Source of the DNA: Apium graveolens
Taxonomy: Eukaryota; Streptophyta; Magnoliopsida; Apiales; Apiaceae
NCBI RefSeq assembly: GCF_009905375.1
Contig: NC_133657.1
Location: 40,791,853 to 40,855,852, forward strand
DNA length: 64,000 bases
Direction of reading: 5' to 3'
Shown here: positions 11,335-22,169 of the stretch, piece by piece
Position numbering within the stretch: the first letter of the stretch is position 1
Layout: every line of letters begins with the position of its first letter
Program-made: the position numbers and the translations under genes
Notes under the pieces: generated by a model
What the model saw: the letters and a program-made list of their open reading frames with translations, nothing else
What the model was told of the DNA's origin: nothing
Database searches by the model: none

Positions 11335-11342
11335 CTTTTATA
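11335..11342 (-). promoter_or_regulatory. LTR TATA box, element B
   Basis: TATAAAAG on the minus strand, about 800 bp into the LTR, 19 bp downstream of the motif array. It probably sets the start of the genomic transcript. Confidence 0.7.
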
Positions 11343-11360
11343 TTAAATCAATCCTTGATT

Positions 11361-11525
11361 TAACTGGCAAGACAATCCTGTTAGCTCAGCAAGACATTCC
11401 TTTTAACTGGTAGAACTTTCGGTAGGACAATCTATTGAACTGGCATGACTTTCGGCAAGACAATCTAAATGAACTGGCATGACTTTCGGTATGACTATTG
11501 ATTGTCATATCGATTGTCATACTAA
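11361..11525 (-). repeat. ACTGGCATGAC motif array in LTR-B U3
   Basis: Irregular repeats of AACTGGCATGACTTTCGG..AGACAATC, ending with GATTGTCATATCGATTGTCAT. It shares the words AACTGGCATGAC and GATTGTCAT with the array before ORF3 (4621-4935). Its position, directly upstream of the TATA box, suggests a promoter element. Confidence 0.85.
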
Positions 11526-12141
11526 TACAAAAGATTGTCTTTGCTGAATTAATTTTGATTTTAAATTCAAAATCAATTCTGAAAAACCATAATATTAATT
11601 CAGAATTAATTAATCAATTAATCCAATTAATCAATAAATTAATCTTTGCAGATATAATTTATTTTCTTAATTAAATTATAAGACTTAATTAATTAATAGA
11701 GAATTAATACTATTCTTGAACAACAACCACTCTTCTGACAATCTGCTGAAAATCACTGAAACTTATGAATCCATTTCATGAGTTCAATGTTGACACTCGA
11801 TGTACTGTCTGGTTCATGAATGACTAACATCTGTGATGTTTTTTCATGTCTTGATTTTCTTCAGATTAAATCCCTGTAATTAATTGATACCCTGACGAGA
11901 TCTCTGTCACTTGATTAAATCCACAATCTTGATTTATATCACTGAGGCTTGATCAATTTCTTGAGCTTCTTCCAGTGAATTAAGTCCTCAAGTCTTTAGA
12001 TGAACAATGTTACTTAATCCTTTGACATATGTTACTTTGAGAGATCTCTCTGACGATAGAACCACTATTTACTTGTTACATCCTTATTTAAGTTGAGTTA
12101 AATCCTCGAATAAACAAATAGGCTATGATATATGCCTTTCA

Positions 12142-12146
12142 AAGAT
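12142..12146. other. Right target-site duplication of element B
   Basis: AAGAT follows the LTR end at 12141 and includes the first two bases of element A's gag ATG (12145). The left copy lies outside the window and should read AAGAT. Confidence 0.7.
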
Positions 12147-13213
12147 GAACAAGAAGGATGTTGGAGTCAAGATTCCTTTTCTGGACAAAGATAATTACCA
12201 CCACTGGAAGGTGAAAATGCATCTTCATCTTCTTTCTCAAGATGAGGCCTATGTGGATTGCATAGAGAGAGAGGTCCTCATGTACCAATGAGAGCTGCAA
12301 CCGGAAATGAGCCATCTGCTCCCAAACTGAGGCATGAATGGTCAGACCCTGATATTGAACAAGTCAGGAAAGACAAGAAGGCCATGAATATTTTATTCAA
12401 TGGAGTTGATGGTGATATGTTCGATAACATCATTAACTGCAAGACAGCCAAGGAAGTTTGGGACATAATTCAAATAATCTGTGATGGCACTGAACAAGTA
12501 AGGGAAAATAAGATACAGTTACTAATTCAACAATATGAGCATTTCCACTGTGAAGAAAGTGAAACTCTCACTGATATTTTTAGTAGATTTCAAAAGCTAC
12601 TAAATGCTCTGAAGCTGCATGGAAGAGTCTACCAAACTAAAGACTCTAACCTCAAGTTCCTTAGATCTCTTCCAAAAGAATGGAAAACAATGACAGTCTC
12701 CTTGAGAAATTCACAAGAATACAAGGAGTTTACCCTAGAGAGACCTATGGCATTCTGAAGACTTATGAGCTTGAAATAGAGCAAGATGAAAGGATGGAGA
12801 AAGGAAGGAAGAAAGGAGGGTTCATTGCACTGGTTGCTGAGTTAGAGAAAGAGAAGGGGATGAAGGTCGAAGCTGTTGAATATACATCAAAGGTCTGTGA
12901 AAGCAAGGGCAAAGGGTTGGTAGCTAAAAATAAAGGTCAATTGAGTTAAGATGACATGGATGACATTGATGAACACTTAGCATTCTTATCCAGAAGGTTT
13001 CCCAAGCTCAAGTTCAAAAACAACTTTGGAGCTACTAAGCCAAATAGAAACATGATGGATAAATCAAAATTCAAATGTTTCAAATGTGGCTTAGCTGGTC
13101 ATTTTACAAATGAATGCAGAAAGTCAGATACCAAGAAAAAGTTTGAGCCTGTTGATTATAAACAGAAGTACTTTGAGTTGCTCAAGCAAAAGGAAAGGGC
13201 TTTGATAACATAA
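12145..13213 (+). pseudogene. Element A gag, N-terminal part with zinc knuckle
   Basis: The true start is the ATG at 12145 (MNKKDVGVKIPFLDKDNY), immediately after B's insertion point. A GA-repeat expansion at 12263-12271 adds two bases and shifts the frame (the open part resumes at 12258). A second shift near 12745 precedes YGILKTYELEIEQDE, and a TAA near 12947 precedes the knuckle segment. Visible: the copia gag UBN2-type region (DIFSRFQKLLNALKLHG, LKFLRSLPKEWKTMTVSLRN) and a CCHC knuckle, CFKCGLAGHFTNEC. A stop at 13211-13213 interrupts the continuing gag. Confidence 0.9.
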
Positions 13214-14541
13214 GAAAATGACTGGGCAGCTACTGGACTAGATGAAGATGAAGAAACAAGCTACGTCAACCTAGCCTTGATGGCCAAGTATGATGAGACA
13301 GAAACAAGTTCTTCAAGTAATCAGGTAATCACCACTAACCTAGCACATTTGACTAAAGATGAGTGTAATGATGCAATTAATGACATGTCCACAGAATTAT
13401 ATCACTTGCATGTTACTCTTAAGTCCCTCACCAAAGAAAATGGTAAAATTAAAGAAAACAATTTGTTTTTAAGTGAGAGGAATAATGTGCTAGAGTCTCA
13501 GTTCATTGAATTTGAGAAATTAAGAATTGAGTGTAAGATTGCTAAGGAGTAATTAACTGAGTCCTTGAAGAAAGAAGAAATTTTGAAGAAGCAGCTTGAT
13601 CGTGAACAAGAAGTGATCAAGGCATGGAAATCATCCAGAGATGTACATGCTCAAATCACTAAAGTTTGAGGAATTGAGTCCTTTTGTGATGCAGCCTGGA
13701 AGAAAAGCAAGGAGAAGATGGAATCCAATTTGGTTGAAGGACTGTCTATAGATGTGGACTTGACGGATGATGAAGATCATCCATCGGATAATCAAAATGA
13801 TTATCCATCGAGTGAAAGAGAGCCACATCCGTCGGCTGTGAGTAAACCAGTGTGCAAAGCCAAGCTAGCCAAGCTGAATGAGAAATATGGATCTGTCACC
13901 AAGAACTTTGTTCCAGGAGAATCAAGTCAAGTTAGGAAGGAAAAGAAGGTCAATGTTGGTCATCTGTCCATCAAGCAATTGAATGACAGATTAGAAAAGA
14001 TTGAGGTTATAACAGATGCTAAAAAGAAGAACAATAGAAATGGGAAAGTAGGAATTAACAAACATAACAACTACACACCTGATAAATATGCTCCTAGAAA
14101 AATCTGTGTTAAGTGTGGTAGTGTTAATCATTTGTCTGTTAATTGCAAAATTGCCATGCCTACTTCCACGACTGTACCTCCTTCTTTTCCCAACATGAAT
14201 GCCATATCTGCATGCCTATGAATGCTATGTCTGCTCAGAATATAAATGCATAATTTGCTACTATGCCATTTGCACCTAATATTTATTATGCTACATTTAG
14301 TATGCCTCAAATGCCATTTAGTATGCTTTACTGGAATAACATATTTGTTAATAGTATGCCTTTTCCTGTTAATCAAAATATGCATGATAATTCTGTTCAA
14401 ATGACTGGTTTCAAAGGTCCAACTCGAATGAATAAGGATGAATCAGAAATTCTCAAGTCTAATGAGATTAAACCTAAGAAACCAAAGAAGAAAGCTAACA
14501 AGGCAGGACCCAAGGAAACTTGGGTACCAAAATCAATTTGA
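13214..14541 (+). pseudogene. Element A gag, C-terminal extension
   Basis: Continues gag after the TAA at 13211. Order: acidic stretch, YVNLALMAKYDE, and a coiled coil (13345-13640; LYHLHVTLKSLTKENGKIKE). Then come a Ser/Asp/Pro-rich linker holding several CATCCGTCGG-type motifs (13760-13836), a second zinc-knuckle-like motif (CVKCGSVNHLSVNC, near 14104-14145), a low-complexity Met/Pro/Asn stretch, and the end TWVPKSI with TGA at 14539. Stops at 13550 and 13667 and a lost base near 14212 break it. The knuckle plus coiled-coil extension is typical of Sirevirus gag. Confidence 0.85.
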
Positions 14542-14561
14542 TTTGATTTTTGTGTGTGCAG
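14539..14561 (+). other. Gag stop and splice-acceptor-like sequence, element A
   Basis: TGA (14539-14541) is followed by a T-rich run and TTTTTGTGTGTGCAG (14547-14561). The pol frame opens exactly after the CAG with GGA AAC. The equivalent place in element B has the same order and the same phase. Confidence 0.4.
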
Positions 14562-15647
14562 GGAAACAGAAAGAATCTGTGGTATCTGGATAGTGGGTGC
14601 TCAAGGCACATGACTGGAGATTCTACCCTGCTCACTGGATTCAAGGAAAGAGCTGGCCCAAGTATTAATTTTGGAGATGACAACAAGGGTTTTACTGTGG
14701 GATATGGCTTGATTTCAAAAGACACTGTCATCATTGAAGAGGTTGCCCTAGTGGATGGTCTCAAGCATAACCTGTTGAGCATCAGCCAACTTTGTGATAA
14801 GGGAAACACTATAACATTCAATTCAGTAGCCTGTGTTGTGAAAAAAAAAAGAAGCAACAAAGTGGTTCTCACTGGAGTGAGAAAAGGGAATGTGTATCTA
14901 GATGACTTCAACTCATCAAATGCAGAATCTGTCACTTGTCTTCTCAGTAAAGCAAGTCAAGATGAAAGTTGGCTATGGCACAAGAAGTTGTCCCATCTAA
15001 ACTTCAAGACCATGAATGAGCTTGTCAAGAAAGAATTGGTTAGAGGTATCCCTCAAGTGGAGTTTACAAAAGATGGACTGTGTGATGCTTGCCAGAAGGG
15101 AAAGCAAATTAAAGCATCATTCAGAAAGAAGCTTGATTCAATAATTGAAGAACCTTAGCAATTGCTACACATGGATTTGTTTGGACCAGTCAATGTGTTG
15201 TCCATCTCAAGGAAAAGATTTTGCCTAGTAATTGTGGATGATTTCTCAAAGTTATCTTGGACATATTTCCTAAAGTCTAAAGATGAAGCTAGTGAAATCA
15301 TCATCAATCACATAAGATAAGTCAACAATCATCCTGATTTTAAAGTAAGGAGAATCAGGAGTGACAATAAAACTGAGTTCAAGAATTCTGTGATGAGATC
15401 ATTTTGTGAAGAAAATGGGATTATGCATGAGTTTTCTGCAGTAAGAACTCCACAACAAAATGTAGTAGAAAGAAAGAACAGATCTCTTATTGAAGCTGCA
15501 AGGACAATGCTTGAAGAATCAAAGTTACCAACATTTTTTTGGGCTGAAGCTGTGAATACTGCCTGCTACACTCAAAATATCTCTTTGGTGAATCAAGAAA
15601 AGTGCATGACGCCCTACCAATGTTCAAGAACAGGAAACCAACTCTAA
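14562..15647 (+). pseudogene. Element A pol: protease, GAG-pre-integrase, integrase core
   Basis: Protease active site in WYLDSGCSRHMTGD, then the GAG-pre-integrase HHCC motif (WLWHKKLSHLNFKTMN ... GLCDACQKGK, both cysteines kept). The integrase core has D in HMDLFGPVNV, D in IRSDNKTEF and E in VVERKNRSLIEAA. Defects: TAG at 15156-15158 (family has Leu), TAA near 15318, and a missing Gly codon in QQNVVER. A lost base near 15615 shifts into the next segment. Confidence 0.92.
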
Positions 15648-16365
15648 ATTTTCTTCATGTCTTTGGCTGCAAATGTTATATCTTGAAGAATCAAACTGAT
15701 CAATATGGGAAGTTTGATGCTAAAGCTGATGAAGGAATTTTTGTTGGATATGTTGTGGGAAAAGCATATAGGGTCTACAATCTAAGAACCAACATTGTTG
15801 TGGAATCAATACATGTTGTATTTGATGACAAAAAGATTGAAGGACTGCAAAAAGTTTGATTATGTGGAGATGGTTAGTGATGACAGTGATGATGAGAGTG
15901 ATCAAGAAACAGTTACTAAGGATAATGCAGAAAAATCTACAACTAATGAAGCTCATAACTCAACATCCATCGAGTTACAAAATGCTTCATCCGTCAAGAG
16001 ACAATCTGCCTTATCAGTCGGGAGACAATCAGCTTCATTCGTCGAGACTCAAAGTGAATCATCCGTCGGAACATTAAGAGAAGCTGAAAGTCGGAATAGA
16101 TCACCTACAGAAAGTTCCCCTTTATCAAATCAAAAATTCACAAACTCAAAGGGAGTTTCTCATAATCAAAACTCAGTCACACATCAAGACAATACTGAGG
16201 CCTCTTCATCTAGAGCAAATCTACCTCTACAGAGAAAATGGACAAGAGATCACCCTTATGAGCTAATTATTGGTGATGCATCTTCTAGAGTTCAAACAAG
16301 AAAAGCAACTCAAGAAAAATGTCTGTGTAGCATCTTCCTTTATAAGGAAGAACCAAAGAAGGTAG
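15617..16365 (+). pseudogene. Element A pol: integrase C-terminal part and spacer
   Basis: Contains FLHVFGCKCYILKN, KADEGIFVGYVVGKAYRVYN and [10 protein letters not shown] (open 15602-15859). After a frame change near 15850 comes a Ser/Gln/Asn-rich spacer with five degenerate CATCCGTCGG-type motifs (15964-16070), read as Ser-Val-Gly/Glu repeats. The spacer leads through [19 protein letters not shown] into RT. Confidence 0.88.
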
Positions 16366-17224
16366 AAGAAGCTTTGTTGGATCCTGATTGGATTTTAGCT
16401 ATGCATGAAGAGCTAAACCAATTTGAAAGGAATAATGTTTGGAAGCTGGTACCCAAGCCTAAAGGAAAGAATTCAATTGACACCAAGTGGGTATTCAGAA
16501 ATAAGATAGATGAAAATGGCATAGTTATAAGGAACAAAGCTAGATTGGTTGCCAAGGGCTATTGTCAACAAGAAGGAATTTATTTTGATGAGACTTTTGC
16601 TCCTATTGCAAGACTAGAAGCCATCAGAATTTTCCTAGCCTATACAGCTCATGCCAATTTCAAAGTCTATCAAATGGATGTCAAAAGTGCCTTTTGGAAT
16701 AGAGATTTGGAGGAGGAACTCTATGTCAGTCAGCCTCCTGGTTTTGAGGATCCAAATTTTCCTGATTATGTATATTATCTTCTGAAAGCACTCTAAGGAT
16801 TGAAGCAAGCACATATAGCCTGGTATGACACTTTGTCAAAGTTTCTTTTAGAGAATCACTTCACTAGAGGTACTGTAGACAAAAATTTATTTTTTAGAAA
16901 TGTTGATGGCTCTAGCATACTTGTTCAAATTTATGTAGATGATATTATATTTGGCTCTACAGATGAAAAACTTTGCAAAAAGTTTGTCAAATTAATGCAA
17001 AGTAAGTATGAAATGAGCATGTTGGGTGAACTAACTTACTTTCTTGGTTTACAAGTTAAGCAAGTTAGTGACGGAATATTCATTAGTCAAACCAAATACA
17101 ATATGATCTTTTAAAGAAGTTTGAATTAATGGATTGCACATCTGCAAAAACTTCCATGGCCACTGCAACTAAACTTGAATTAAACACTACTGGAAAGTCT
17201 GTGGATATTTCAAGTTATAGAGGT
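16366..17224 (+). pseudogene. Element A pol: reverse transcriptase
   Basis: Copia RT with [40 protein letters not shown], catalytic Asp in [22 protein letters not shown], the YVDDIIFGS active site and MSMLGELTYFLGLQV. Defects: TAA at 16794-16796 where the family has Tyr (ALYGLKQ), a frameshift near 17103, and a small deletion near 17222 that removes part of GMVGSLLYL. Confidence 0.92.
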
Positions 17225-17870
17225 TGGCTCACTTCTATACTTAACAGCTAGTAGGTCAGATATAATGTTTGCTACATATCTCTGTGCTAGATTTCAAGCT
17301 GATACTAGAGAATATCACTTAATTTCTATTCAGAGAATTTTCAGATATCCCAAAGGTACACCAAAACTTGGCATTTGGTATCCTAGAGATTCTGGTTTTG
17401 ATCTAACTGGTAATTCAGATACAGATTATGCATGTTGTAGAATTGATAGAAAAAGTACAACAGGAACCTGTCAATTTCTAGGGGACAAACTAGTATCATG
17501 GTTCAGTAAAAAGCAAAATTCAGTTTCTACTTCTACAGCAAAAGCTGAATATATTGTTGCTGACAGTTGTTGTGCATAGATTTTGTGGATGAAAAACCAA
17601 TTGCTAGTCTATGGTCTGCAAGTGGAAAGAACTCCTATTTTCTGTGATAACACAAGTGCAATTTCCATCACTGAGAATCCAGTACAGCATTCAAGTACAA
17701 AGCACATTGACATAAAGTACCACTTCATTAGGGAACATGTAATGAATGGTACTGTGGAACTTCATTTTGTTCCAAGTGAAAAGCAGCTTGCAGGCATATT
17801 TACCAAGCCACTTGATGAACCCACCTTCTCAAAGTTAGTAAGTGAGCTAGGTATGCTTAATTATTCTTAA
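17225..17870 (+). pseudogene. Element A pol: RNase H
   Basis: RNase H landmarks: RIFRYPKGTPKLGIWYP, DTDYACCRIDRKSTTG, SWFSKKQNSVSTSTAKAEY, the CDNTSAISITENPVQH block and AGIFTKPLDEPTF near the end. A TAG at 17577-17579 replaces the Gln of CCAQILWM (CAG to TAG). The catalytic region has KAEY for the usual EAEY and AC for AG, so activity is doubtful even without the stop. It ends at 17870; the ORF3 upstream region follows. Confidence 0.9.
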
Positions 17871-18387
17871 ATTATTTCAGATATTTTTGCAAGATAAAAT
17901 GAAGCCAGAAATTTAATTGATTTTTCTGCTTTGGATGAAATTTTGGCTAAGTCAAAATTTCCATCCCAACGGATGATCATTATCCAGTGAGTCTGATCAT
18001 CCGTCAGAATAGAATATCAAAATCAAAATCAATTACCTTTCTGGGATACTTTATTACCCAACGGATAAATTGGTTTACTCCCATCCGTCGAGTTGTCCAA
18101 ATCATAGCCGTTAATTCTCTGAACATCATCCATCGAGTTTACTTACAGACTGTAAGTATATTTCGACGGATGATTGATAGAATTTTGACAGTTTATTTTA
18201 ATTTGAACGGCTATTTTAGGCTATTTTGATTGGTTCTTTATTTCATTTGTCAGTTTATTTTTAAGAGAGTATAAAAGCAAAATTCATTTTCATTTCTTTT
18301 CTTTTATCACTCTCAATTCAATTGCTCTAACTTCTTTCTTCCTCAAAAGCAATCACTCTCTCTCTATGTAAATTTCAATCTCTAACA
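17871..18387 (+). promoter_or_regulatory. Motif array, TATA box and leader before ORF3-A
   Basis: A non-coding spacer between pol and ORF3. From about 17966 to 18172 it holds at least seven CATCCGTCGG-type words in both orientations (near 17968, 17998, 18058, 18082, 18127 and 18163, plus a degenerate one at 17981). About 100 bp further on is TATAAAAG (18270-18277). A 110-bp CT-rich leader with TCTCTCTCT then leads to the ATG at 18388. The same motif is tandemly repeated upstream of the TATA box in the LTR. Together this looks like an internal promoter for ORF3; no transcript evidence is available here. Confidence 0.55.
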
Positions 18388-19743
18388 ATGGCACCAGTCA
18401 TCAAAATCATGTCTCAAACTGGATTCATCTATGAAAAGAACAACTTCACAGCTCTAGTGAACAAGGAGATTCAACAGTCTGGAAATTATCACAAAATGAT
18501 GGATATTGTGAAAGGCTGTAAACTCAACTATGCTATGATGTAATCTCCCACTATCTACTGTGAGGTTGTAGAAGAGATATGGACAACTGCAGTGTACAAT
18601 TCAACTGACAAAACCATCACTTTCACTCTTAAAGGTAAGCAGTTTTGCGTTAATAGTGATATTGTCAAAGCATGCTTTAGGATTCCTGATAATACTGTTA
18701 CTACTCCACACACAGACACTGATATAGTTAACATGCTAAATTCAATGGGCTATGCACTCACTACCTCTAAATTAAGTGAAATTAGAAGGTTGGGTCTTAG
18801 GAAAAAATGGAATTATCTGTGTGATGTGGTGACTAAAGTATTTTCTGGTAAGATTAGTAACTCTGATTCTATTAACATATCCATGCTTAACATGCTTTAC
18901 ATGCTAGTTACTGATAAGTACTTTAATTTCAATGACTTGGTCTTGTTTGAGTTAGGCTTTAAGTTAGGAGAACTCAATAAGAGAGGTAAAAGTGTCTATT
19001 ATGCTAGATTTTTTATGATGCTTGCTAACCATCTCATTGGGGATATTGTGATTGAGAACCCAACCAACAAGCTGAATTTTTGGGTTCAAGAAAGAAGAAT
19101 AGTTGCAGATCTTAACAGAGCAGACCACCACAAAGAGGTGCCCTTCTTCTATTTTTCAGTAATGGAGGGACCTCAAGTAAGTGAGGTAATTTCTACTGTC
19201 TCCTCTCTTCCAACCTTACACATTTCTTTGCCTTCTAATATAGCAATGGCATCGGTGTCAATGACCAAACAGATGCCTACCCAAGCTACCAAATCAAAAG
19301 TTTCAAAACAAAATCAAAGAAAACCCCCTGGTGTCTCTCAAAAGATACCAGTTGCAAAACCTACTAAACAAAAGGAGGGGAGTGTGAAGGTGGGTGAGAA
19401 AGGTGAGGGACAGGGTGAAAATCAAAGAAGCCCTAAGAATAAGGCTGGTGAGAAGAGTGTACCCAAACCTAGCCACACCACAGTTTCCCAACAAACTGTG
19501 GATGTTAATAAGGAAATAAGCTCATTACTAGTTTCATCCTCCCAAAAGGATGCCATTATTGAAACAAGCTCCCAACCAGGAGCACAGGCCAAAAGGGTAC
19601 AGACACTGGTTCACCACAAACTTACACTAGAAAGAAGAAATCTAAAACCCTTGGGGATGCACAGGGCACACACACAGTTCAAACTGGAGCTAAAGACCCA
19701 GTCACTGCACCATCTCAAAGTCATATTGATGTGGCTCCAATAA
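18388..19743 (+). pseudogene. Element A ORF3, N-terminal domain
   Basis: I start it at the ATG at 18388 (MAPVIKIMSQ), the first after the CT-rich leader. A TAA at 18541-18543 interrupts it, and it continues open from 18544. The N-terminal 250 residues look globular: VVEEIWTTAV, then FTLKGKQFCVNSDIVKACF, a tryptophan followed by VTKVF, FNFNDLVLFELGFKLGEL and YYARFFMMLANHL. The pattern matches ORF3-B, and its VVEEIWTTA part resembles VVRDFYANA in the Athila ORF3. A long Lys/Pro/Ser/Thr-rich linker follows from about 19200. A frame change occurs between 19640 and 19740. No signal peptide or membrane segment. Function unknown. Confidence 0.75.
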
Positions 19744-22169
19744 ATGTGGAGTCACAGCCAAAATCTGCACAAGATGAAACACCTCAAACACCAAATTCTC
19801 CCATACACTCACTGGATGTAGATATGATTCATACATCTCAACCAAATTCTACACCTTTAACTCTCTTGGAGAAGCCAAAAATCCAAACAAGTGAGCATCA
19901 TCTTTTAAATAATTTGTTGGCTCCCTTGCCATTTCTTTATGAGACTATTGAGACATCTGTGCCCAAATTTTCATCAATCTGCACAGAGTCTACAATAGTC
20001 TCCACTCCAAACTCACTCATTTCTACTCTCTCGATGGATATTGTTCATCCGTCGAGTAGTGATTGTATCCCGACGGATGTGCCTAACAGCAGTCATCCGT
20101 CGGATAGTCAAATTACTACCCGATGGATATTTCTCATCCGTCGGGAGTCTCTGCACAACTTCAAAGTTCATCAATTGTCACAAGTACATATGACTTAGTA
20201 ATTGTACAATCACTTTTAGGACTGAGGGAAGGTAGTGAACTAAGTGAGAGTCTGGGTTGCTCCCAGGAAAAAGGAGAGAAAAAGAGTGAAACAATGCAGT
20301 CCATTTCTTCAGGACTGGCAAAAGTGAGTGAGAGGAGTCCCATCTTAGATGGTGAAGGTGAGGGTGTGAGGGTGGGAAGCCAAGGGGAGCCCTTGATGCA
20401 AGAAAAGAGAGTTTATGAGAGAAATGCAGGTACACGAGAGATAAGGATGGACATCATTGCTAGTGAGGCAATGAATGTCAATGATGTAGACAGAGAGGGA
20501 CTATCTCAGCATAGTCAATCTATTATATATTCTACCTCCTAGGATGCTGAGACATTTACTCATCCTATTACAGCATATCAACTTCTAGCTGGACAGGGCA
20601 ATGACAAAGGATGCTGAACTTGGTGCACACCACACAGTCTATGCAAAGAGCAAAGGATGCAATTACATCCATGCCCTCTATAGATGGTGATGATATAGAT
20701 TATGAGGCTGGTGGGTCAGAAGAATTCTTTGGTGATGAGGGTGAAGATAGTGAAGAGGAGCCACTAGACATAGGGGGGAGAAGTAGGCCCTAGTTCCAGA
20801 TCAAGTATGCCATCTTGGGCAATCTCCAAGAAATGTGATGTACATCATTTCAAGACCACCCTCATCCAACTCATCAGTCAGACACAATCTTCTCTTCAAT
20901 CAACAAATAATGATAGCACCAAGAAGCTCCTGCAGGCACACCTCGCTTCTCTCCAATTGCAACAAATTCAAGGCTTTCAACATAGTCAGAATGTCTCTTC
21001 TCTCAAAAATGAAGTTGGTCAAATCAAGAAGGACATTTCAGAAAGATTCGATACTAAACTTCCAGAAGCCACAATGATTGATATTAAGAGACAGCTCAAG
21101 AAGAACTCTGATCTTGCTACAAAGGTTGAATCCCTGGATAAAAGAATGGTTGTTATGGAAGCTTCTCTAACATCAATTCATTTGCATCAAGCACAATAGA
21201 CAGATCTGCTACAAAAGCTAGTGGATACACAAACCTCTTCTTCTACTCAACTTGCTGATAACAAAAAGGGGGAGAAAGAAAGTTCTATTGTCCCAATCAG
21301 TCAAGAGGGATCAAGGAGTGAGGGGGAGCAAAAAGTGCTAAACATTCAAGTAAGCAAAGCAATTGTGCCAGCAATTGCCTTCACAAAGCCACCTGCTATA
21401 GATAGCATTGATCTGATCAATCAAGCAACAGCCAAACTGAAAGCAGCAGCTGAAAAGAAGCCAGTGAGCCCAATAAATTGGAACCAAATTGATGATGATG
21501 TTCAAAAGAAATTTAGTCCAATTCTGAAGCCAGACAAAACAGTCATTCACCACTCTCAAGTCAAGAATATATCTGTGAATAAAATGAGTATGAATTATCT
21601 GGAAAGAGGCCAAACATCTTGCATCAAATCTCCAAAGGCAAAACTGATCATGAAGCCAAAAAGGAACTACTCAAAGCTTTCAGACAAAAATCCTTTGGAT
21701 ACAGTGTATGAGGCACCTAGGCCAGATGAGAAGAAGCTGTTGTCAAGGTCAATAGCATTTTACAAAGATCCGGCTGATTCAGTACTGAAAAGAAGGATTG
21801 CTAAGGTTTTCAGAAATGGTAAAGAAATCTGAGTGGTGGCTGGACACCCTCAGTTTATAGAATCAAAAAGGGAATAGAAAGAAAGATTAAGGCAAGAAAA
21901 GAAGCAAGCTGCCCTAGATGCAAAAAAACTCAAACAAAAGGAGCAAGCTGTTATCTTGGCCAAGCTTCAAGCTGTGAAGACCACAAAAGAGATTCATGAA
22001 CAACCATCTGAAATTGCTGAATCTAAAGATCATAAAATGCAAGATACACCTCAACAGATAAAGAAACCAAGGTACAAGAGAAGAATTAAGAAGAAATTGG
22101 ACTTCAGTGATGAGGAAATGGAAGACTACTTTCCTATAAAGTCTAATACTATAACTCAGACATCCATGC
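19731..22169 (+). pseudogene. Element A ORF3, linker and coiled-coil middle
   Basis: A chain of open stretches in changing frames (19731-20198, 20123-20542, 20611-20793, 20807-21199, 21221-21832, 21956-22169). The first is Ser/Thr/Pro-rich and carries six CATCCGTCGG-type words (20032-20147). Then come a glycine/glutamate-rich linker, an acidic block (20690-20780), a coiled coil (20990-21195; LKNEVGQIKKDISERF and following), and Lys/Glu-rich sequence (21890-22010). Stops at 21197 (TAG), 21830 (TGA) and about 21875 lie in one frame. The frame runs into solo LTR D at 22170 and resumes unchanged at 26081. Confidence 0.7.
22165..22169. other. Left target-site duplication of solo LTR D
   Basis: CATGC, repeated at 26076-26080 just after the LTR. 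Removing one copy and the LTR restores a continuous ORF3 frame across the junction. Confidence 0.93.

Larger units (their letters stand above)
1..12141 (-). mobile_element. Sirevirus-type Ty1/copia element B (left LTR cut by window edge)
   Basis: A copia retrotransposon reading right to left: 5' LTR 10884-12141, primer-binding site, gag, pol (protease, integrase, RT, RNase H), an extra ORF3, polypurine tract, and the end of the 3' LTR (1-476). The PPT core GGGGGAG beside the LTR, the TTCAACCCCCC stretch in U5, the long coiled-coil segment between gag zinc finger and protease, and the extra 3' gene all point to the Sirevirus lineage. It interrupts the gag start of element A, so it is younger than A. 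Several stops and frameshifts in every gene make it non-autonomous. Confidence 0.93.
10884..12141 (-). repeat. 5' LTR of element B
   Basis: 1,258 bp, TG...CA termini (minus strand TGAAAGGCATATG ... CCTAACA). TTCAACCCCCC lies in U5, as in element A. A TATA box TATAAAAG lies at 11342-11335 on the minus strand, with the motif array 11361-11525 just upstream of it. A 9-bp inverted repeat (11193-11201 with 11223-11231, 21-base loop) lies in the transcribed part. Confidence 0.95.

Noticed and set aside
12142..12758. The gag at 12145 as a gene of element B or a separate host gene
   Set aside because: It is in opposite orientation to B, directly abuts B's LTR end, and continues into A's pol on the same strand.
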